A stretch of 64,000 bases of DNA from Letharia columbiana. Lineage: Eukaryota > Ascomycota > Lecanoromycetes > Lecanorales > Parmeliaceae. The notes under the pieces were generated by a model, which did not search any database, was not told the DNA's origin, and saw only the letters and a list, made by a program, of their open reading frames with translations. A program made the position numbers and the translations under genes. Below are positions 10,734 through 21,505 of this stretch, in pieces; position 1 is the first letter of the stretch; each line of letters starts with the position of its first letter. The stretch is from contig NW_023501075.1 in NCBI RefSeq assembly GCF_014066305.1, positions 1 through 64,000 of the forward strand, in the 5' to 3' direction.

Positions 10734-13700
10734 TCAGCAGATGGCCTCGAAGTCTGCCGGTCCCAACGTCTCGGCGAACGTGATGCTGCCGTAGCCGGAG
10801 TCTATGCCGTTGGACTGGAGGCTGTTGATCCTCGAAGGCGGGGATGTGCCGTCTGAGTGGTCGACGACGAGTGCATCTCCATCGCCACTCTGGTGCCTTG
10901 ACCTTGATCGGTGCGCTTGCAGCAATGGTTCGCGTTCATGCCAATGAGTCTTCGGGTTTTGGGTTGCTTGCGGCAGCGACTCGTGCGCGTGATATGGAAG
11001 ACGGGGGTCGAGGTCTTCGCATAGTAGACTTGCGGGACCGTCTTTGATGGCCATGCCGACGGCGAGGACGATGGTGAGTGAGAATTGGAACCAGAGACGG
11101 AGCGTGCGGCGGGATGAAGGTTCGACGCAGTCATTGCAGGGAAAGAAGTGGGCTTGCTTTCTCGGTTTGGGAGAGGGTGTAGATGGCGGTATGATATTGC
11201 TCGAAGGCAATTGTTGAGCTGAGGCATGTGGCGGAGAACGCCAGGAGTCCATTCTCTGATGGCAGGCCCCGTAGTCTCTGAAGTAGTGCTCAGCGGCCCT
11301 ACTCCTGCTCGCTTCAGCCGTAAAATGATGCCAGTCAAAGTCCTGTGTAGTTGTTGGCTCAACTGTTCCGCTGTCAGCCGTGCGTTTCCGTTTACGCCAT
11401 CGAGTTCCATAAACCAGACCTAAGAGCCACCATCCTATGCCACCCAGCCGCTTGGATCCCTGTGTCCATGCGTTGAAGAGGAGCCGCCGTGCGAGGACAA
11501 GAGGGTCTTGTTTCGTTTGGGAAATGAGGTTTGTGAGGCGGGAGAAGATGCCGAAAGCGTGCTGAGTGGTGAGGAGAGTTGATGGGAGAGCTTTGACTGG
11601 TTGGGATGATGCGTATGTAGGTGGGCTTGGCTTTTTCTCTCGCTTCAGAATATCCTCCGATTCTATGAGTAGGCGTGTCTGCTTTGGAAATGCGGCCTCT
11701 GCAGGTGCCTTTGAAGGGGTTGGGTCAATGCCCACCATGCTTTGGCCGGATTCGGGGCTCTCTTCGGGACTCTCTTCCATATCAACAGGTATCAAACCAT
11801 CCTCGAATAGCTCGGGGGAGGCCAAAGCTTGTGCTTGCCCAGCCTGCTCGATTTCGGCTTCTTCAAGCTCTTTCCGAAGGCTCTTTGGCCGTGACCGTCT
11901 TTTATGATCTTCTGATGGGACTTCTCCAAATCCAAAAAGCTTCTCCTCAGATTTCGGGACGACCGAGGGAGAAATTTGTTCGTCGTCCAGGTGTTCCACA
12001 TCCACGAACCTGCCCTCTAAAGCCTTTAATGTCTGCTCTTGTGCCCAAGACGTCGAGCGATGACGCCCAGGTCGATCAGGGGTAGTGGTTGGTGAGCTAT
12101 CGACGGGTTTGGATAGAAAGGACGTAGTTGGATCGAGCGAGACTTCCGAGATGTCTTGTCTCGCAGTAGCTTCTATTGATGGGTAGATAGGGGCAGATAC
12201 AGGTAACGGAGGTACGATAGTTGCGGTAGGTAAGATCAGAGGTCGGAGAGAGACTGAACCAGAGGGAAATTTGCGCATCTTTCGCTGCTTGTTGGCTGAT
12301 CTGGCGTCGACGTCAGCGAGATGTGGCAAACCCCATGATGCTGGACCAAAAGAACCGCTTGACCGGAACGAGTTCGGTCTTGATGCAGATGATGGCGCAG
12401 AGCGGAAGGAACCTGATGTTCTCGATCGACTTTCAGATCCAGACTGCCTAGACTGCCTTCTGTAGTCAGGCGATCGCACGCCTTCCTCATAAGAGGGCGA
12501 CTGTAAACATTGTCCATCAACATCCTGCACAGCGTCCTCGGGCGACTCCACAACGCTCGGTGACGATTCAATGTTGCTGGGCTGCCAGAATGCAGACTCC
12601 GAAACCGTAGACAGTGACAGCCGTACGCCTCCAGATGGCGAAGGAATCTTTGGAAGCATAGACTTTGGCCTTGATGTCCGTTTGATTGGGTCAGCTCGGA
12701 CTGGAGATGTTGCTGCGGAGCACATGTCAAGCTTGTTCGGTGATTGAACAAGAAGGTTCGCCAAAATCTCTATCCTTTTCTCCAGACCGATGTTCACTTC
12801 TTCGAGACCTTCTGCATCCCCAACTTTGACTCGCATGCTCTCGACCTCCCACTCCAGCTCTGCTATTCTTGCATCCTTCAACTCCATGTCATTTTCCAGC
12901 GTCCGCAGACGTATTCTCAACTCCATCTCAACCTCTAGACGCTGGTCCCTCTCTTCTTGGACTCTGACGGCGAATTGCTTCTCCCAAGCTGAAAGATCCT
13001 GACGTAAATTCCGATTGTCAACAGTAAGTGCCCTCAACTTTGCGGAGCGGAGCTTGTTCGTGTTAGGTGACGTGAGGGAGTCGAGTTTCGCGTTGACAGA
13101 AGCTAATTGAGACTCGAGATGCTCAATGTATGTTGAAGCCTCGGAGCTGGCTGATCGAAGATTGATGCGTTTGAGATTCCGACCCTTTACTTGCTTCGTC
13201 AATGGGGAACTGAGCGGTGCTGGAGGAGTCTTCTGGTTCCCAGATCCTTCCCTTAGCTTCATCATGTTGACCGGAGTTGCGGCCGAGGCCGCCGGAGAGC
13301 AGTTGCGACTTCCTTCCGCGTACCAAGATGTCTCACTAGCTCCATTCATTTCCCCCGTCTGAGTGTTGTCTTGAAAAATGGCACCAAAACCTGGTCTTGG
13401 CGATGAGCGCTTCTTTCTTGTGGACTTCTGTATCTCTTGCAGGATATTCACCGGGCTCGGTGGTAGATCTTCGCCGTACATTGATCTCTTCTCTGCGCTC
13501 AAGGAGCTATTCTCGTTGCTGACCTGGCGACTGATGGACTCAACCGCGGTGGATGATGTTGTAAATAGCGGACTTATGCGCCGAGTAGGAAAGATCGCTC
13601 CTCTGAATCCAGCATTGCGTAAATGTAGTCGCCTAGTCTGGTGACTCAGGCCTTCGTTCTGCTGTTGCGAAGCCAGCGTCGTTGGTGATGTTATTGCGCT

Positions 13701-13778
13701 ATAGCTATGTGACGAGCCAATTGCTTGACTCGATGTAGTACGTCCATCGGGCAACGGATGTGCATGTGTGGAATGCAT
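10734..13778 (-). CDS. Large coiled-coil protein with C-terminal hydrophobic segments (1014 aa)
   Basis: One uninterrupted exon, not assigned to a family. The first 200 residues are Ser/Thr/Arg-rich and probably disordered. Roughly residues 215-345 are a strong coiled coil (TYIEHLESQLASVNAKLD, LTVDNRNLRQDLSAWEKQ, MELRIRLRTLENDMELKD, EVESMRVKVGDAEGLEEV). A long Ser/Pro-rich linker with many likely phosphorylation sites follows. Two hydrophobic stretches lie near the C-terminus: around residue 780 (GGIGWWLLGLVYG, followed by a basic patch) and around 893-911 (LWFQFSLTIVLAVGMAI). This architecture suggests a scaffold at a membrane or at the spindle/nuclear envelope, but that is inference. The ATG is preceded by TATATA on the coding strand. 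Confidence 0.8.
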   Translation of the reverse strand: MHSTHAHPLPDGRTTSSQAIGSSHSYSAITSPTTLASQQQNEGLSHQTRRLHLRNAGFRGAIFPTRRISPLFTTSSTAVESISRQVSNENSSLSAEKRSMYGEDLPPSPVNILQEIQKSTRKKRSSPRPGFGAIFQDNTQTGEMNGASETSWYAEGSRNCSPAASAATPVNMMKLREGSGNQKTPPAPLSSPLTKQVKGRNLKRINLRSASSEASTYIEHLESQLASVNAKLDSLTSPNTNKLRSAKLRALTVDNRNLRQDLSAWEKQFAVRVQEERDQRLEVEMELRIRLRTLENDMELKDARIAELEWEVESMRVKVGDAEGLEEVNIGLEKRIEILANLLVQSPNKLDMCSAATSPVRADPIKRTSRPKSMLPKIPSPSGGVRLSLSTVSESAFWQPSNIESSPSVVESPEDAVQDVDGQCLQSPSYEEGVRSPDYRRQSRQSGSESRSRTSGSFRSAPSSASRPNSFRSSGSFGPASWGLPHLADVDARSANKQRKMRKFPSGSVSLRPLILPTATIVPPLPVSAPIYPSIEATARQDISEVSLDPTTSFLSKPVDSSPTTTPDRPGRHRSTSWAQEQTLKALEGRFVDVEHLDDEQISPSVVPKSEEKLFGFGEVPSEDHKRRSRPKSLRKELEEAEIEQAGQAQALASPELFEDGLIPVDMEESPEESPESGQSMVGIDPTPSKAPAEAAFPKQTRLLIESEDILKREKKPSPPTYASSQPVKALPSTLLTTQHAFGIFSRLTNLISQTKQDPLVLARRLLFNAWTQGSKRLGGIGWWLLGLVYGTRWRKRKRTADSGTVEPTTTQDFDWHHFTAEASRSRAAEHYFRDYGACHQRMDSWRSPPHASAQQLPSSNIIPPSTPSPKPRKQAHFFPCNDCVEPSSRRTLRLWFQFSLTIVLAVGMAIKDGPASLLCEDLDPRLPYHAHESLPQATQNPKTHWHEREPLLQAHRSRSRHQSGDGDALVVDHSDGTSPPSRINSLQSNGIDSGYGSITFAETLGPADFEAIC

Positions 13779-14257
13779 GCTTGTATATATTTGTCCTCCA
13801 TTCCTCGACGTGAATAGTCACTTGTAACGCGATTGGAGGCGAAAGGCAATCCCTCTTAGAAGTCCAGTAGGCGGACTCGGTGGTCGTCACAAACCCTTAG
13901 CCATGATTGAGATTTTGCCAGACGCGGTTTCTGCATGTCGTGGCAGCGAATTGAGTGACAGCTTCATTTTGATCTGTTGGTGTTGAAGATTTGGCCGTTT
14001 GGCGCTGCTTGTGTTTGTTTCAGAAATCAGGGGAAATTCGATGGTGGGTATCGACGCTAATGCACGCCACTTTCTCTAAGTTCCCACACCAAAGTTGAGG
14101 CGTAAACAACAGTCAACAGCAAAAGTGAATCAGATTTGATACATGGTGAGAGGGTTCGTGGGTTCACTCTACACTACAGAGTTTCTAACAAACTGACGAG
14201 GGTAACTCAAAACAACTCTACTCTAAGAGTGTGGCCTTTCGCAGCCAGCATACTCAT
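13779..14257. other. Intergenic: promoter of the coiled-coil gene
   Basis: Upstream DNA of the coiled-coil gene plus the 3' end of the O-methyltransferase. No coding signal or repeat seen. Confidence 0.4.
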
Positions 14258-15695
14258 CTACGCATCATCCGCCAACACAACCTCAATCAAACTCTCCGTT
14301 GCCCCCTCCCCCTTCCAGATACCACTAATCTTCAAGCCCACACTCCCCACCAGATCTCGCCACTGCGTCTCTGTTCGTTCGCAACTCCCAAGGCATACCA
14401 TCATGGTCCAATCTAGGCTCGTAATCTTCCAGTCAGCGTCTCGATCACCGACCACGTTCTCATTAATCAAGATCTTCGAATGTTCCGGTTTCAGCGCTTC
14501 TTTGAGTTGCGTGAGTATCTTGCGCGCGTTGTCATCGCTCCAATCGTGCAGGACCGAGTGCATGTAATAAGCTTTCGCGCCCCTGACCGGCTGCGGCGTG
14601 AAGAAATCATGCACTGTGCATTCTATACCTGGCCGATCGCCCTCCTGAATCGAGGAGATGGCCTGGGCTTGATCTTGCAGGATCAATCTCCCAGACATGG
14701 TAGGCGCTTTGTCGTGGAATTCCGCCAAATCATGTCCCGTCGCTCCACCCACATCCACAATCAACACCTCCCCCTCCCCCACTCCCCTCAAGCGCTCGGT
14801 CACGGGATAGAACCCATCGTCCATCCAGTGAGGCCGCCCCATGCTGTAACCAGCCATGTGGTTCTGGAAAGCCGTCTGCATGCGCGGATCGGCTGCGATC
14901 CATTCGAAGATTCCTAATTCGCTCTTATGGCTGTATTTGAAGACGCTGTCGTCTGTGGGGATGATGTGGTTCGTGCTGCGGAGATAGGCGGGCAGACGGG
15001 CGTGGGAGGGGAGTTGAGCGTCAAAGGTGAAGATTACGCCGTCGTAGAAGATTTGGTCTGTGAGTGCATTGGAGAGGGCGGTTGGGGCGTATGTGTCTTG
15101 GAGGGTTTCACGGATGATGAACATGCTGGCGAGGTGTTTGAGCATGCGCCCTGGGCGATGAGGGAATCTTGTCAGTCCTCGGCACTTACTTCAGATCATT
15201 CCAGCACTACGACAACTTGGGGGCTCAAGTCTTGCAAGAGGAAGCATTCATTGGCTTCACCAAGGCCTGCCTCTAAAGGTCTCAGAGGAACTCACGTCCT
15301 CAACCCCCATGAGTCCGAGATGAACCCTCCACTCGACCATTTTTTCTGAAATCGGGGAGACACACTGGTAGTCACTCACCAATTAAAGCAGAATCCGTCT
15401 TGGTAGCATCGGCGAGCTGCTGGCTATTCTTTGCCTTCCCGTCATCTGCTGCTAGCTTTTCGAATAAGCCTATGTCAATGCTTATCCGGATAGTGGCCGT
15501 TCTGGCTGGCTCAGCCCAGCCCATCCATAAGATTGACTCCATAGGTGCTTCCAGAGTACTGATTAAGGCTCTCGCTTTCGCTATCATCTCTTGACGCGTG
15601 CTGTCGCCGGTCTCTAGGAGGGATGTTTGGAGAGAAGATAGGTCTTTGATGAGCAACGACGCCCGGTCTACTTGTTCGGCTGCTGGGGAAAACAT
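14258..15695 (-). CDS. SAM-dependent O-methyltransferase (COMT type)
   Basis: Transfers methyl from S-adenosylmethionine to a hydroxyl of a small, probably aromatic, metabolite; soluble. Exons 15380-15695 and 14258-15150 give 402 aa, standard for fungal class II O-methyltransferases. The N-terminal half is the helical dimerisation/substrate domain (RMLKHLASMFIIRETLQDTY). The C-terminal half has the SAM loop VLIVDVGGATGHDLAEFHDK, RLILQDQAQAI, and HSVLHDWSDDNARKIL with the catalytic-base His, ending in a short WKGEGATESLIEVVLA strand. The first in-frame ATG is at 15695; the frame is open upstream but only with non-ATG codons. The 229-nt intron is long for this window and contains a candidate extra 50-nt exon. 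No polyketide or peptide synthetase is nearby, so the substrate cannot be guessed. Confidence 0.9.
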
Positions 15696-16668
15696 CCTTA
15701 GTTGAACTTGGGATTTCACAGTACTGCTTTCTGATTGAAAGTTTTCAGGAAACCTTTGGCTTCAATGGGAGGGGAAAAAGGAATAAAAAGGTCGCCAAAA
15801 ACGTTAGCTGACCTTCGCTTAAATCCAGAACAGCGCCGTAATGTCAGACCAACACAATGGCCTTGAGGCTGAGTAAGACTTGGTGCTTGTATGGCACCGT
15901 TGAGCTTACGCAGTGCTCTCAATGGTTGATCCGAATCGAAGCTATCTACACGGTCCGTGGTCTGTCCGTGGTCTGAACTGATCCGGATTAGTTTGGACTG
16001 ACCGAAACTCAATTAGGTAGGTAGGTAATATCTCGAGATAGTCACAACGCTGTTCTACGCGCCTGTTATTCTTGATGTCGGAACCGGTAATATCTACGAG
16101 TAAAGCGATTGCTAGATCTGTAGCGAAGAACTTTCTCCAGGAATAAAGTCCATTTCTTCTCTCAACTCTCATGTCGGTTTGTGGAGTTCTCAGACAGCAT
16201 TGGAAAGTCTTTGTGAGAGCTCAAGCTGTTCAAGTTATGAGACCTGATATGATTGACAGTGCTTGGAAGAATAATAAGACTGTGCCATGAGATGGCGTCT
16301 GTACAGATGAAACTCAAAATCACGCGAATCAGGATCAATGTAGTTGTCATGTCGGCCTACTTTATTACTGGTTTTGTTATCTTCTGGCCTGCAAATCACA
16401 TTCTGCTTTATTATGCACAATCTTACTGTGCGGCGTCCAACCCGAGTCTATCTCTGACCCAAGGTCAATACGCGTGGCGAGCACAAGAGCCAAACATCAA
16501 TCTCCAACATGAGTGAACACCAGCGTGCAATACTATCTTGACTCTCGGTCACAAGGCTTCAATGTTTACCTAGGGAACAACCAACGCCAATTCACGCAAT
16601 GTTTCAGTAGTGTTTGCATCAGTTTGCCACAGACGGTCTCCAGCTATGAATGAGCCCCCTTTAATAGC
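15696..16668. other. Intergenic: O-methyltransferase promoter
   Basis: Nearly 1 kb between two minus-strand genes. Several short open frames on both strands, none with family signal. A TAGGTAGGTAGG run lies near 16013-16025. Nothing else seen. Confidence 0.35.
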
Positions 16669-17310
16669 CTAGACGATTTTGTCACTAATCGTCTGCGGCC
16701 TGGGAACCGTATCCTTGAAGCTCTGCCTTTCCTCCAGGTCCTCGCTGTATCTCGCTAAATGAGGGTAGGTCTCCCTCCATGAATGCTCAGGAAACCTGAC
16801 TTTCAAGTAGCCAAGGACCGATCCCGCTGCAATATCTGCCAGTCCAAAGGTGTCGTTGACGAAGAATTTCTTGTCGCCAATCCAAGCTGCAAGCGCCTTC
16901 AGTCCGCCATCTACCTTCCTTCGCTGCCGTGCCATCCACTCCTCGCTCCGCTTGCCGTCTTCCCTTTGTTGTTCAAAGAACAAGAGCACCAGCGCATCGC
17001 AAATACCATCGGCCACGACTTCGACCTGTTTGGCAAAGAGCGCGCCATCTACATCATTTCTTGGCAGCAGCTGCATTACATCGGTATACTTTGCTTCGAT
17101 GAACTCCAAAATATAGTGGCTTTCGTATACGGATTTGCCGTTGTCAAGGATCAAGACCGGTAGCTTCTCGAGGGGGTTGTATTGAGGGGTCTGTGTGGTA
17201 CTGTCCCATGGCACTTCCGTGAGGAGCTCGAATGGGATTCTCTTCTCCGTGAGAGCGATCCTCACTTTGCGAGCGTAGGGCGAGGGCGTGGCACTGATGA
17301 GTCTCAGCAT
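16669..17310 (-). CDS. Glutathione S-transferase
   Basis: Conjugates glutathione to electrophiles, or acts as a thiol-dependent isomerase; cytosolic. The 213-residue single-exon protein has the thioredoxin-like N-domain (LISATPSPYARKVRIALTEK, with Ser/Tyr in the SPYARKV catalytic loop, then EKLPVLILDNGKSVYESHYI containing the cis-Pro and the Glu-Ser glutathione-binding pair) and an all-helical C-domain (NDTFGLADIAAGSVLGYLKV, with the conserved Asp of the N-capping box). The frame is open upstream to 17445, but that extension is basic and unlike the family; ATG 17310 sits directly before the conserved domain. It diverges from the small membrane protein at 17769. Confidence 0.9.
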   Translation of the reverse strand: MLRLISATPSPYARKVRIALTEKRIPFELLTEVPWDSTTQTPQYNPLEKLPVLILDNGKSVYESHYILEFIEAKYTDVMQLLPRNDVDGALFAKQVEVVADGICDALVLLFFEQQREDGKRSEEWMARQRRKVDGGLKALAAWIGDKKFFVNDTFGLADIAAGSVLGYLKVRFPEHSWRETYPHLARYSEDLEERQSFKDTVPRPQTISDKIV

Positions 17311-17768
17311 CTTTTGGGATCGCCGATGGGCTTGCGGCTGTCTGGTAGCCAATGGTTCCTTGTTCAGGATTGTCAACGATACGGTTCTCCGTTTTGCCGA
17401 AGCCGATGACGCAATGGACGTCAGCGAAAAAGGACCATGCAACAAAATCTTTCAAAAGGGCAACTCTTGAAAGATGAGGAATCTTAATCGCGGAATCGAA
17501 GTTGCGAAGTGCATCAAAGTGCTGAATACGGGCACGACGCATACCACTGAGGCGCAGCCATGCGGCCGAAGTTGCTTACGAATAGGTAGGCTGACTGTGA
17601 ATCCTGCAGATACACACATATTATGAGCAGACTGCTGTTCTTACCAGAGACATCAGAGGAAGCGCATTACGAACACTTGCCATTGTTGATACTGCCGTCT
17701 ACCAATTCTCTTCTCGCAAGCCATATTCTCGTGTGACTTCCCTACGCTCTCACACGCACACCTGGACC
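17311..17768. other. Intergenic: divergent promoter
   Basis: Shared upstream region of the GST (minus) and the small membrane protein (plus); CT-rich just before 17769. No further feature seen. Confidence 0.4.
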
Positions 17769-18068
17769 ATGGCTTCTCAAAATACACCCCTGGCTGATTT
17801 GGAAGCTGCACATCTGCCTCCTCCTTCAAGTACTAGCTCCCTCTCCAGACCGCCGTCCTACATGGAACAAGACATGGCCGAACCTCTGCCCACTTACAAA
17901 GACGTCGCTCTAGGGAAGATCCAGCAACAGCGACTTAGATTGCCGAAACCACGTTCGAGGCGCGCTCAAGTCTCCATTGCCACTTGCTTCGCCGTCCTCT
18001 GCATCGGTCTAGTTGTCATTCCTCTCGCGCTCACGCATGGACATCTAGACACCAACGGCGATGAATAG
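17769..18068 (+). CDS. Small single-pass membrane protein with Pro-Tyr motifs (99 aa)
   Basis: Single exon. The cytosolic-looking N-terminal half is Pro/Ser-rich with SRPPSYMEQDMAEPLPTY, containing PPSY and LPTY, which resemble PY-type ligands for WW domains of Nedd4/Rsp5 ubiquitin ligases. A basic stretch (LPKPRSRRAQ) follows, then one transmembrane helix (VSIATCFAVLCIGLVVIPLAL) and a short exterior tail. Two ATGs precede (17733 and 17769); I chose 17769, which has an ACCATGG context. Not a family I recognise. An Rsp5 adaptor or substrate role is a guess from the PY-like motifs. Confidence 0.55.
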   Translation: MASQNTPLADLEAAHLPPPSSTSSLSRPPSYMEQDMAEPLPTYKDVALGKIQQQRLRLPKPRSRRAQVSIATCFAVLCIGLVVIPLALTHGHLDTNGDE

Positions 18069-18804
18069 CAGGCTTGGTCCACAAACCAGGTTCCGGCAGA
18101 AGATGAATCATTCACGAGTGGACCTTATCAAGAACCCAAAAGATTCATTTCCAAAGATAGCACACCGGGAGGTCGACCATTGTGGTGCCACGGTGCGCCG
18201 TCAGCGCACATGTTTCTGCGCCCCCAGATGCCATGAGATCTGCCACAAGTGCAGAGGCACCATTGCGGAAGACAGCTGGCGACAGTAACTCGTGCATCTT
18301 CGAGGCGAAGTCAACATCACAGAGCGGACGTGTCAACATTCACTGAATGGACTTGAAACCCTCGAGAAGAATGGTTCGATCGGCTGGACCAGCCTTGCAT
18401 GAATACGGGGTGCGATGGTCTGTGCCGCCCCGAGAGGCTGAGTAAACCTTTTACAGTTCGCTTGCAACAAACAATTGTACTTGCAGAGCTGCATAACCCA
18501 ACGGGTTTTGCCTTGAGCGAGCGTTTCATGTTTTTAATTTGTGGGCCTCCTGAAATCTGACTGAATACGACCTGGAAATGAACTTCTAATATCTCGCATG
18601 AACGGCGCACACGGCGCACAAGGCGCACCTCCTATTTTGTCTGCTTTATTCACCGCCTCGCTGTCGTCCTACAGTCATTGCTTCCTTCACCCAAGTCGCT
18701 CTTTGGCAACCCGTGTCTCTTCCGGTCTCCACACGCTCATTATATCTAGTTTTCTCTCTTTATAACGCTCAAACCCTCCAAATTTCGACTCTCTAAGCAA
18801 AACA
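18069..18804. other. Intergenic: promoter of the KRE9-like gene
   Basis: It carries a short ACGGCGCAC-type triplication (about 18603-18626) and a CT-rich stretch with TATAAC (about 18761) before the next ATG. Open frames on either strand are short and unconvincing. Confidence 0.4.
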
Positions 18805-19749
18805 ATGCGTGTTACACTTGCGACTCTGGCCATTCTGGCTCATGCAGGACTCATCTCAGCTACCGATGTCTGTGCTCAACAAGCAAAGAGTGACCCAACC
18901 CCCAATTGCAATGCAATCAACCTTCCTGGCCTCCATGACATCGTGCCAGGGGGCACGCCGTATACTATCCGCTGGAAGAACAACACCGGAACCTCCGTCT
19001 CCCTCGTCCTCTGCCAGGGCGACTCTCTCGACATCAAGGAGATCGGCTGTATCGTGGACCACACCCCTAACACTGGCTCATTCGTCTGGACCCCTGCAAC
19101 GGATCTCGTGCCAGATGGAAACCACAATTACGGCCTCAAGATTATTGCAGATACCGGCGACTTCCAATGGTCAGATCAATTCGGCGTCTCAAACTCCATA
19201 AGTACCTCTTCCTCATCAACACCGGCAGCCACACCTACACCGTCAAAGAAAGCTGTGAAAGAGTCAGCGAAATCCGTAAAGGAATCAGCAAAGTCTGTGA
19301 AGCAAGCCTCGGATGGGCAGGTTCAAGAACCAACAGGCACCGTTGAACTCGAGAAGCACCACACCAAGAACACTTCCAACACCATCAAGATTTACGCAAC
19401 AGGCGAGTCCAAGACCCACACCAAGGTTCACACTCATACCAAGGACCACGTTGCCAAACCCTTCGCCACCGGTAAACACCTCTCCGCACACCTGGTTCAC
19501 CACGAAGGCGCCAACGCCACTCACATCGTCAAGCACCAGAATTCTCACATCCTACCTTCCGTCGTTGTCACACCTGTGACGGAGTCTGTGACGCCGACCG
19601 TAGCACCAAGTGTGCCAACAACGCTGCCAGCTACGACTGTGGCACCACCAACGTCATTGAAGACCTCTTTCAGTGCGGGTGGTGCTGTCAGGGCTGCCGT
19701 TACGGGTGTCCCGTTGGTCCTTGGAGCTATGGCTGCTTTGGTGCTGTGA
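18805..19749 (+). CDS. GPI-anchored Ser/Thr-rich wall protein with KRE9/KNH1-like domain
   Basis: Probable cell-surface protein contributing to wall structure. Single exon, 314 aa. Residues 1 to about 19 are a signal peptide (MRVTLATLAILAHAGLISA). The next 110 residues form a beta-sandwich of the KRE9/KNH1 N-terminal type (GLHDIVPGGTPYTIRWKNNT, VSLVLCQGDSLDIKEIGC, TGSFVWTPATDLVPDGNHNY, QWSDQFGVSN). A low-complexity stalk follows with a repeated KESAKSV unit, His/Lys-rich and Ser/Thr/Pro-rich parts. The C-terminus ends in a small-residue omega-like region (SAGGAVRAAVTG) and a hydrophobic tail (VPLVLGAMAALVL), a GPI signal. The stalk is probably O-mannosylated. Exact role unknown. Confidence 0.85.
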   Translation: MRVTLATLAILAHAGLISATDVCAQQAKSDPTPNCNAINLPGLHDIVPGGTPYTIRWKNNTGTSVSLVLCQGDSLDIKEIGCIVDHTPNTGSFVWTPATDLVPDGNHNYGLKIIADTGDFQWSDQFGVSNSISTSSSSTPAATPTPSKKAVKESAKSVKESAKSVKQASDGQVQEPTGTVELEKHHTKNTSNTIKIYATGESKTHTKVHTHTKDHVAKPFATGKHLSAHLVHHEGANATHIVKHQNSHILPSVVVTPVTESVTPTVAPSVPTTLPATTVAPPTSLKTSFSAGGAVRAAVTGVPLVLGAMAALVL

Positions 19750-19991
19750 GCTAATCAGAAACCGTGAGGAGCTTGTTGATGGAGGTTATAGAGGGGAAGG
19801 TAATAACCTGGCTCTATGTATATATAATTCAATTTGTGATAAGAATCTAGGGTCGGACGTAAAATACAGGGCGTTTGATACCCCATATGATGCCACTGTC
19901 ATTTACTCCCATCACTCTGTATGATCATGAGTCTTAATAATGGTGACCGCCGGAGCCACGACATCAGTCATTCATGGCACAGATATATCCA

Positions 19992-20717
19992 TCATTTGGG
20001 CTCCCTCCACCCAATAGGTATCAAAGCACACGCCACATTGCCCACCCCCCTCTCCGTAGCCAGCAAATTGAACTGCGCAGCCGCATTCCTCGTATCCTGC
20101 ACATCAATCCGAATCCCCATATCGTTGATATACCTCCTCGTCTCCGGCGCAATCGGATACATGCCCGGCCCCAACCCCAGTATCAATAAATCAGGCTTCG
20201 GCCACACCAACCCCAGCACCCCCCACGCGCCCTCCCCGGTATCCCATTGCCCCTTACTATTCAACAGGCGCCCGCGCCCGCCGCCTTCCCACGGCCGCCA
20301 GGCGAACGCTTCGCCCGACACGAGCAGCAGGCCGGCGCCGCCGGTTATCTTGACGCCGTTGTCGAGGTGGAAGCCGTCGGAGAGGCAGGCGTCTATCGAG
20401 GCCGTGGGAGCGGGCGCGTTGGAGAACACGTCCATGGCGCTGAAGTCTGTTTGGGTGGGTTCGGTGGAGGCGGGGCCGCGGTCAGTGGTTGTGGGGGGTG
20501 AGGAGGCGGAGAGCGGGGTGGGGGTTGTTGAGAGGCCGCGCGCATGGCTGCGAACGTTGGTGGTCTGGGGAGGTTGTGGTGATCGGCGGTAGGGCGAGGG
20601 GGAGTGCGATGAGAAACGTTTGGGGAGATTTGGTGGTTGTTGGCGGAGAGGGAGGGTTGATCGGATTGCTTCGGTGGCTCTGAGCGCGCGGAGGAGGGGG
20701 ATGCTTGGGGCTACCAT
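19992..20717 (-). CDS. NDUFAF3: Mitochondrial complex I assembly factor NDUFAF3 homologue
   Basis: Assembly factor for respiratory complex I, acting in the mitochondrial matrix. Single exon of 241 aa. The first 60-80 residues are rich in Arg, Ser and Pro with few acids, as expected for a mitochondrial presequence. The Mth938/DUF498 domain follows: ASIDACLSDGFHLDNGVKIT, GLVWPKPDLLILGLGPGMYP, APETRRYINDMGIRIDVQDT, RNAAAQFNLLATERGVGNVA and the closing ALIPIGW. WPKPDLLILGLG and the DTRNAAAQFNLL strand-helix are diagnostic. The frame is open upstream to 20789, but ATG 20717 has a good ACCATGG context and starts the presequence. Confidence 0.92.
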   Translation of the reverse strand: MVAPSIPLLRALRATEAIRSTLPLRQQPPNLPKRFSSHSPSPYRRSPQPPQTTNVRSHARGLSTTPTPLSASSPPTTTDRGPASTEPTQTDFSAMDVFSNAPAPTASIDACLSDGFHLDNGVKITGGAGLLLVSGEAFAWRPWEGGGRGRLLNSKGQWDTGEGAWGVLGLVWPKPDLLILGLGPGMYPIAPETRRYINDMGIRIDVQDTRNAAAQFNLLATERGVGNVACALIPIGWREPK

Positions 20718-21505
20718 GGTGTGGCTTGGTGAGTATGCAGACTTCAGAAATAGCTTGGACCTCGAAGCAATTGGACAATGACAGGGCAACTAAGAGGATT
20801 GTTGGATGAACTTTGAGAGTTTGAACTAGAGTACGCGGTCTGCGGAATCGGCTCTCAACGTCACACAATTTTGATATTTTCTCCGAACCAACCTCATCTC
20901 ATCTTCTCTACTTCTCTTCCTTACTACGTTCTCTTCTACACGTGCATCTTTACTGGAAACTTGCGCTGTGCAGTGTGATGTTCTAAGTTCAAACCTTTTG
21001 GGCTTCTCTATCATCATCACGAACTACGTGATATTTCCTGATTACTGATATTACCCCTCTTCCGTACAGAAAGGGTAGTTGCTCTTGAGTTAATTCCGTA
21101 AGCTCTCCGAATGCAATGCGATCTGCTAAGTCTACGTCACCTCTGAGAATGGTTCGTTCACCTTGGCCCAGACTGATATTCTTATCAGGTCCGCAAGCCA
21201 TCACAGAGTTTAGGTATTTCATCCGAGCAAACCCGCACATCATGCCGATTAGCAAAGGAAGACTATCCAATGATCAAGGTAATGTGCAATGACACGCATG
21301 CAACCGGTGCCCAGGACTTTGTCATCTCATTGCATCCAACCCATTTCCTAGCCTTCGATGGCTTGAAAAGGGAGATACAACGGACTATAAAGCTCTTGGG
21401 CTGAGAACAAACGGTCGAACTTGATCTGGATCATTCCAGCGAAAGAATCTTGCTGTCCCCATTGAAGCTCGGAAGTCTCGACTGTACTGACTCTTACAGG
21501 GCACA
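20718..21505. other. Intergenic: divergent promoter of NDUFAF3 and NCS1 permease
   Basis: 0.8 kb between divergent starts. A CT-rich patch (20880-20930) probably belongs to the permease promoter. No gene or repeat recognised. Confidence 0.4.

Noticed and set aside
15296..15345. 50-nt block as a constitutive O-methyltransferase exon
   Set aside because: Including it breaks the frame into the conserved RMLKHLASMF segment; the direct join gives the expected family sequence.
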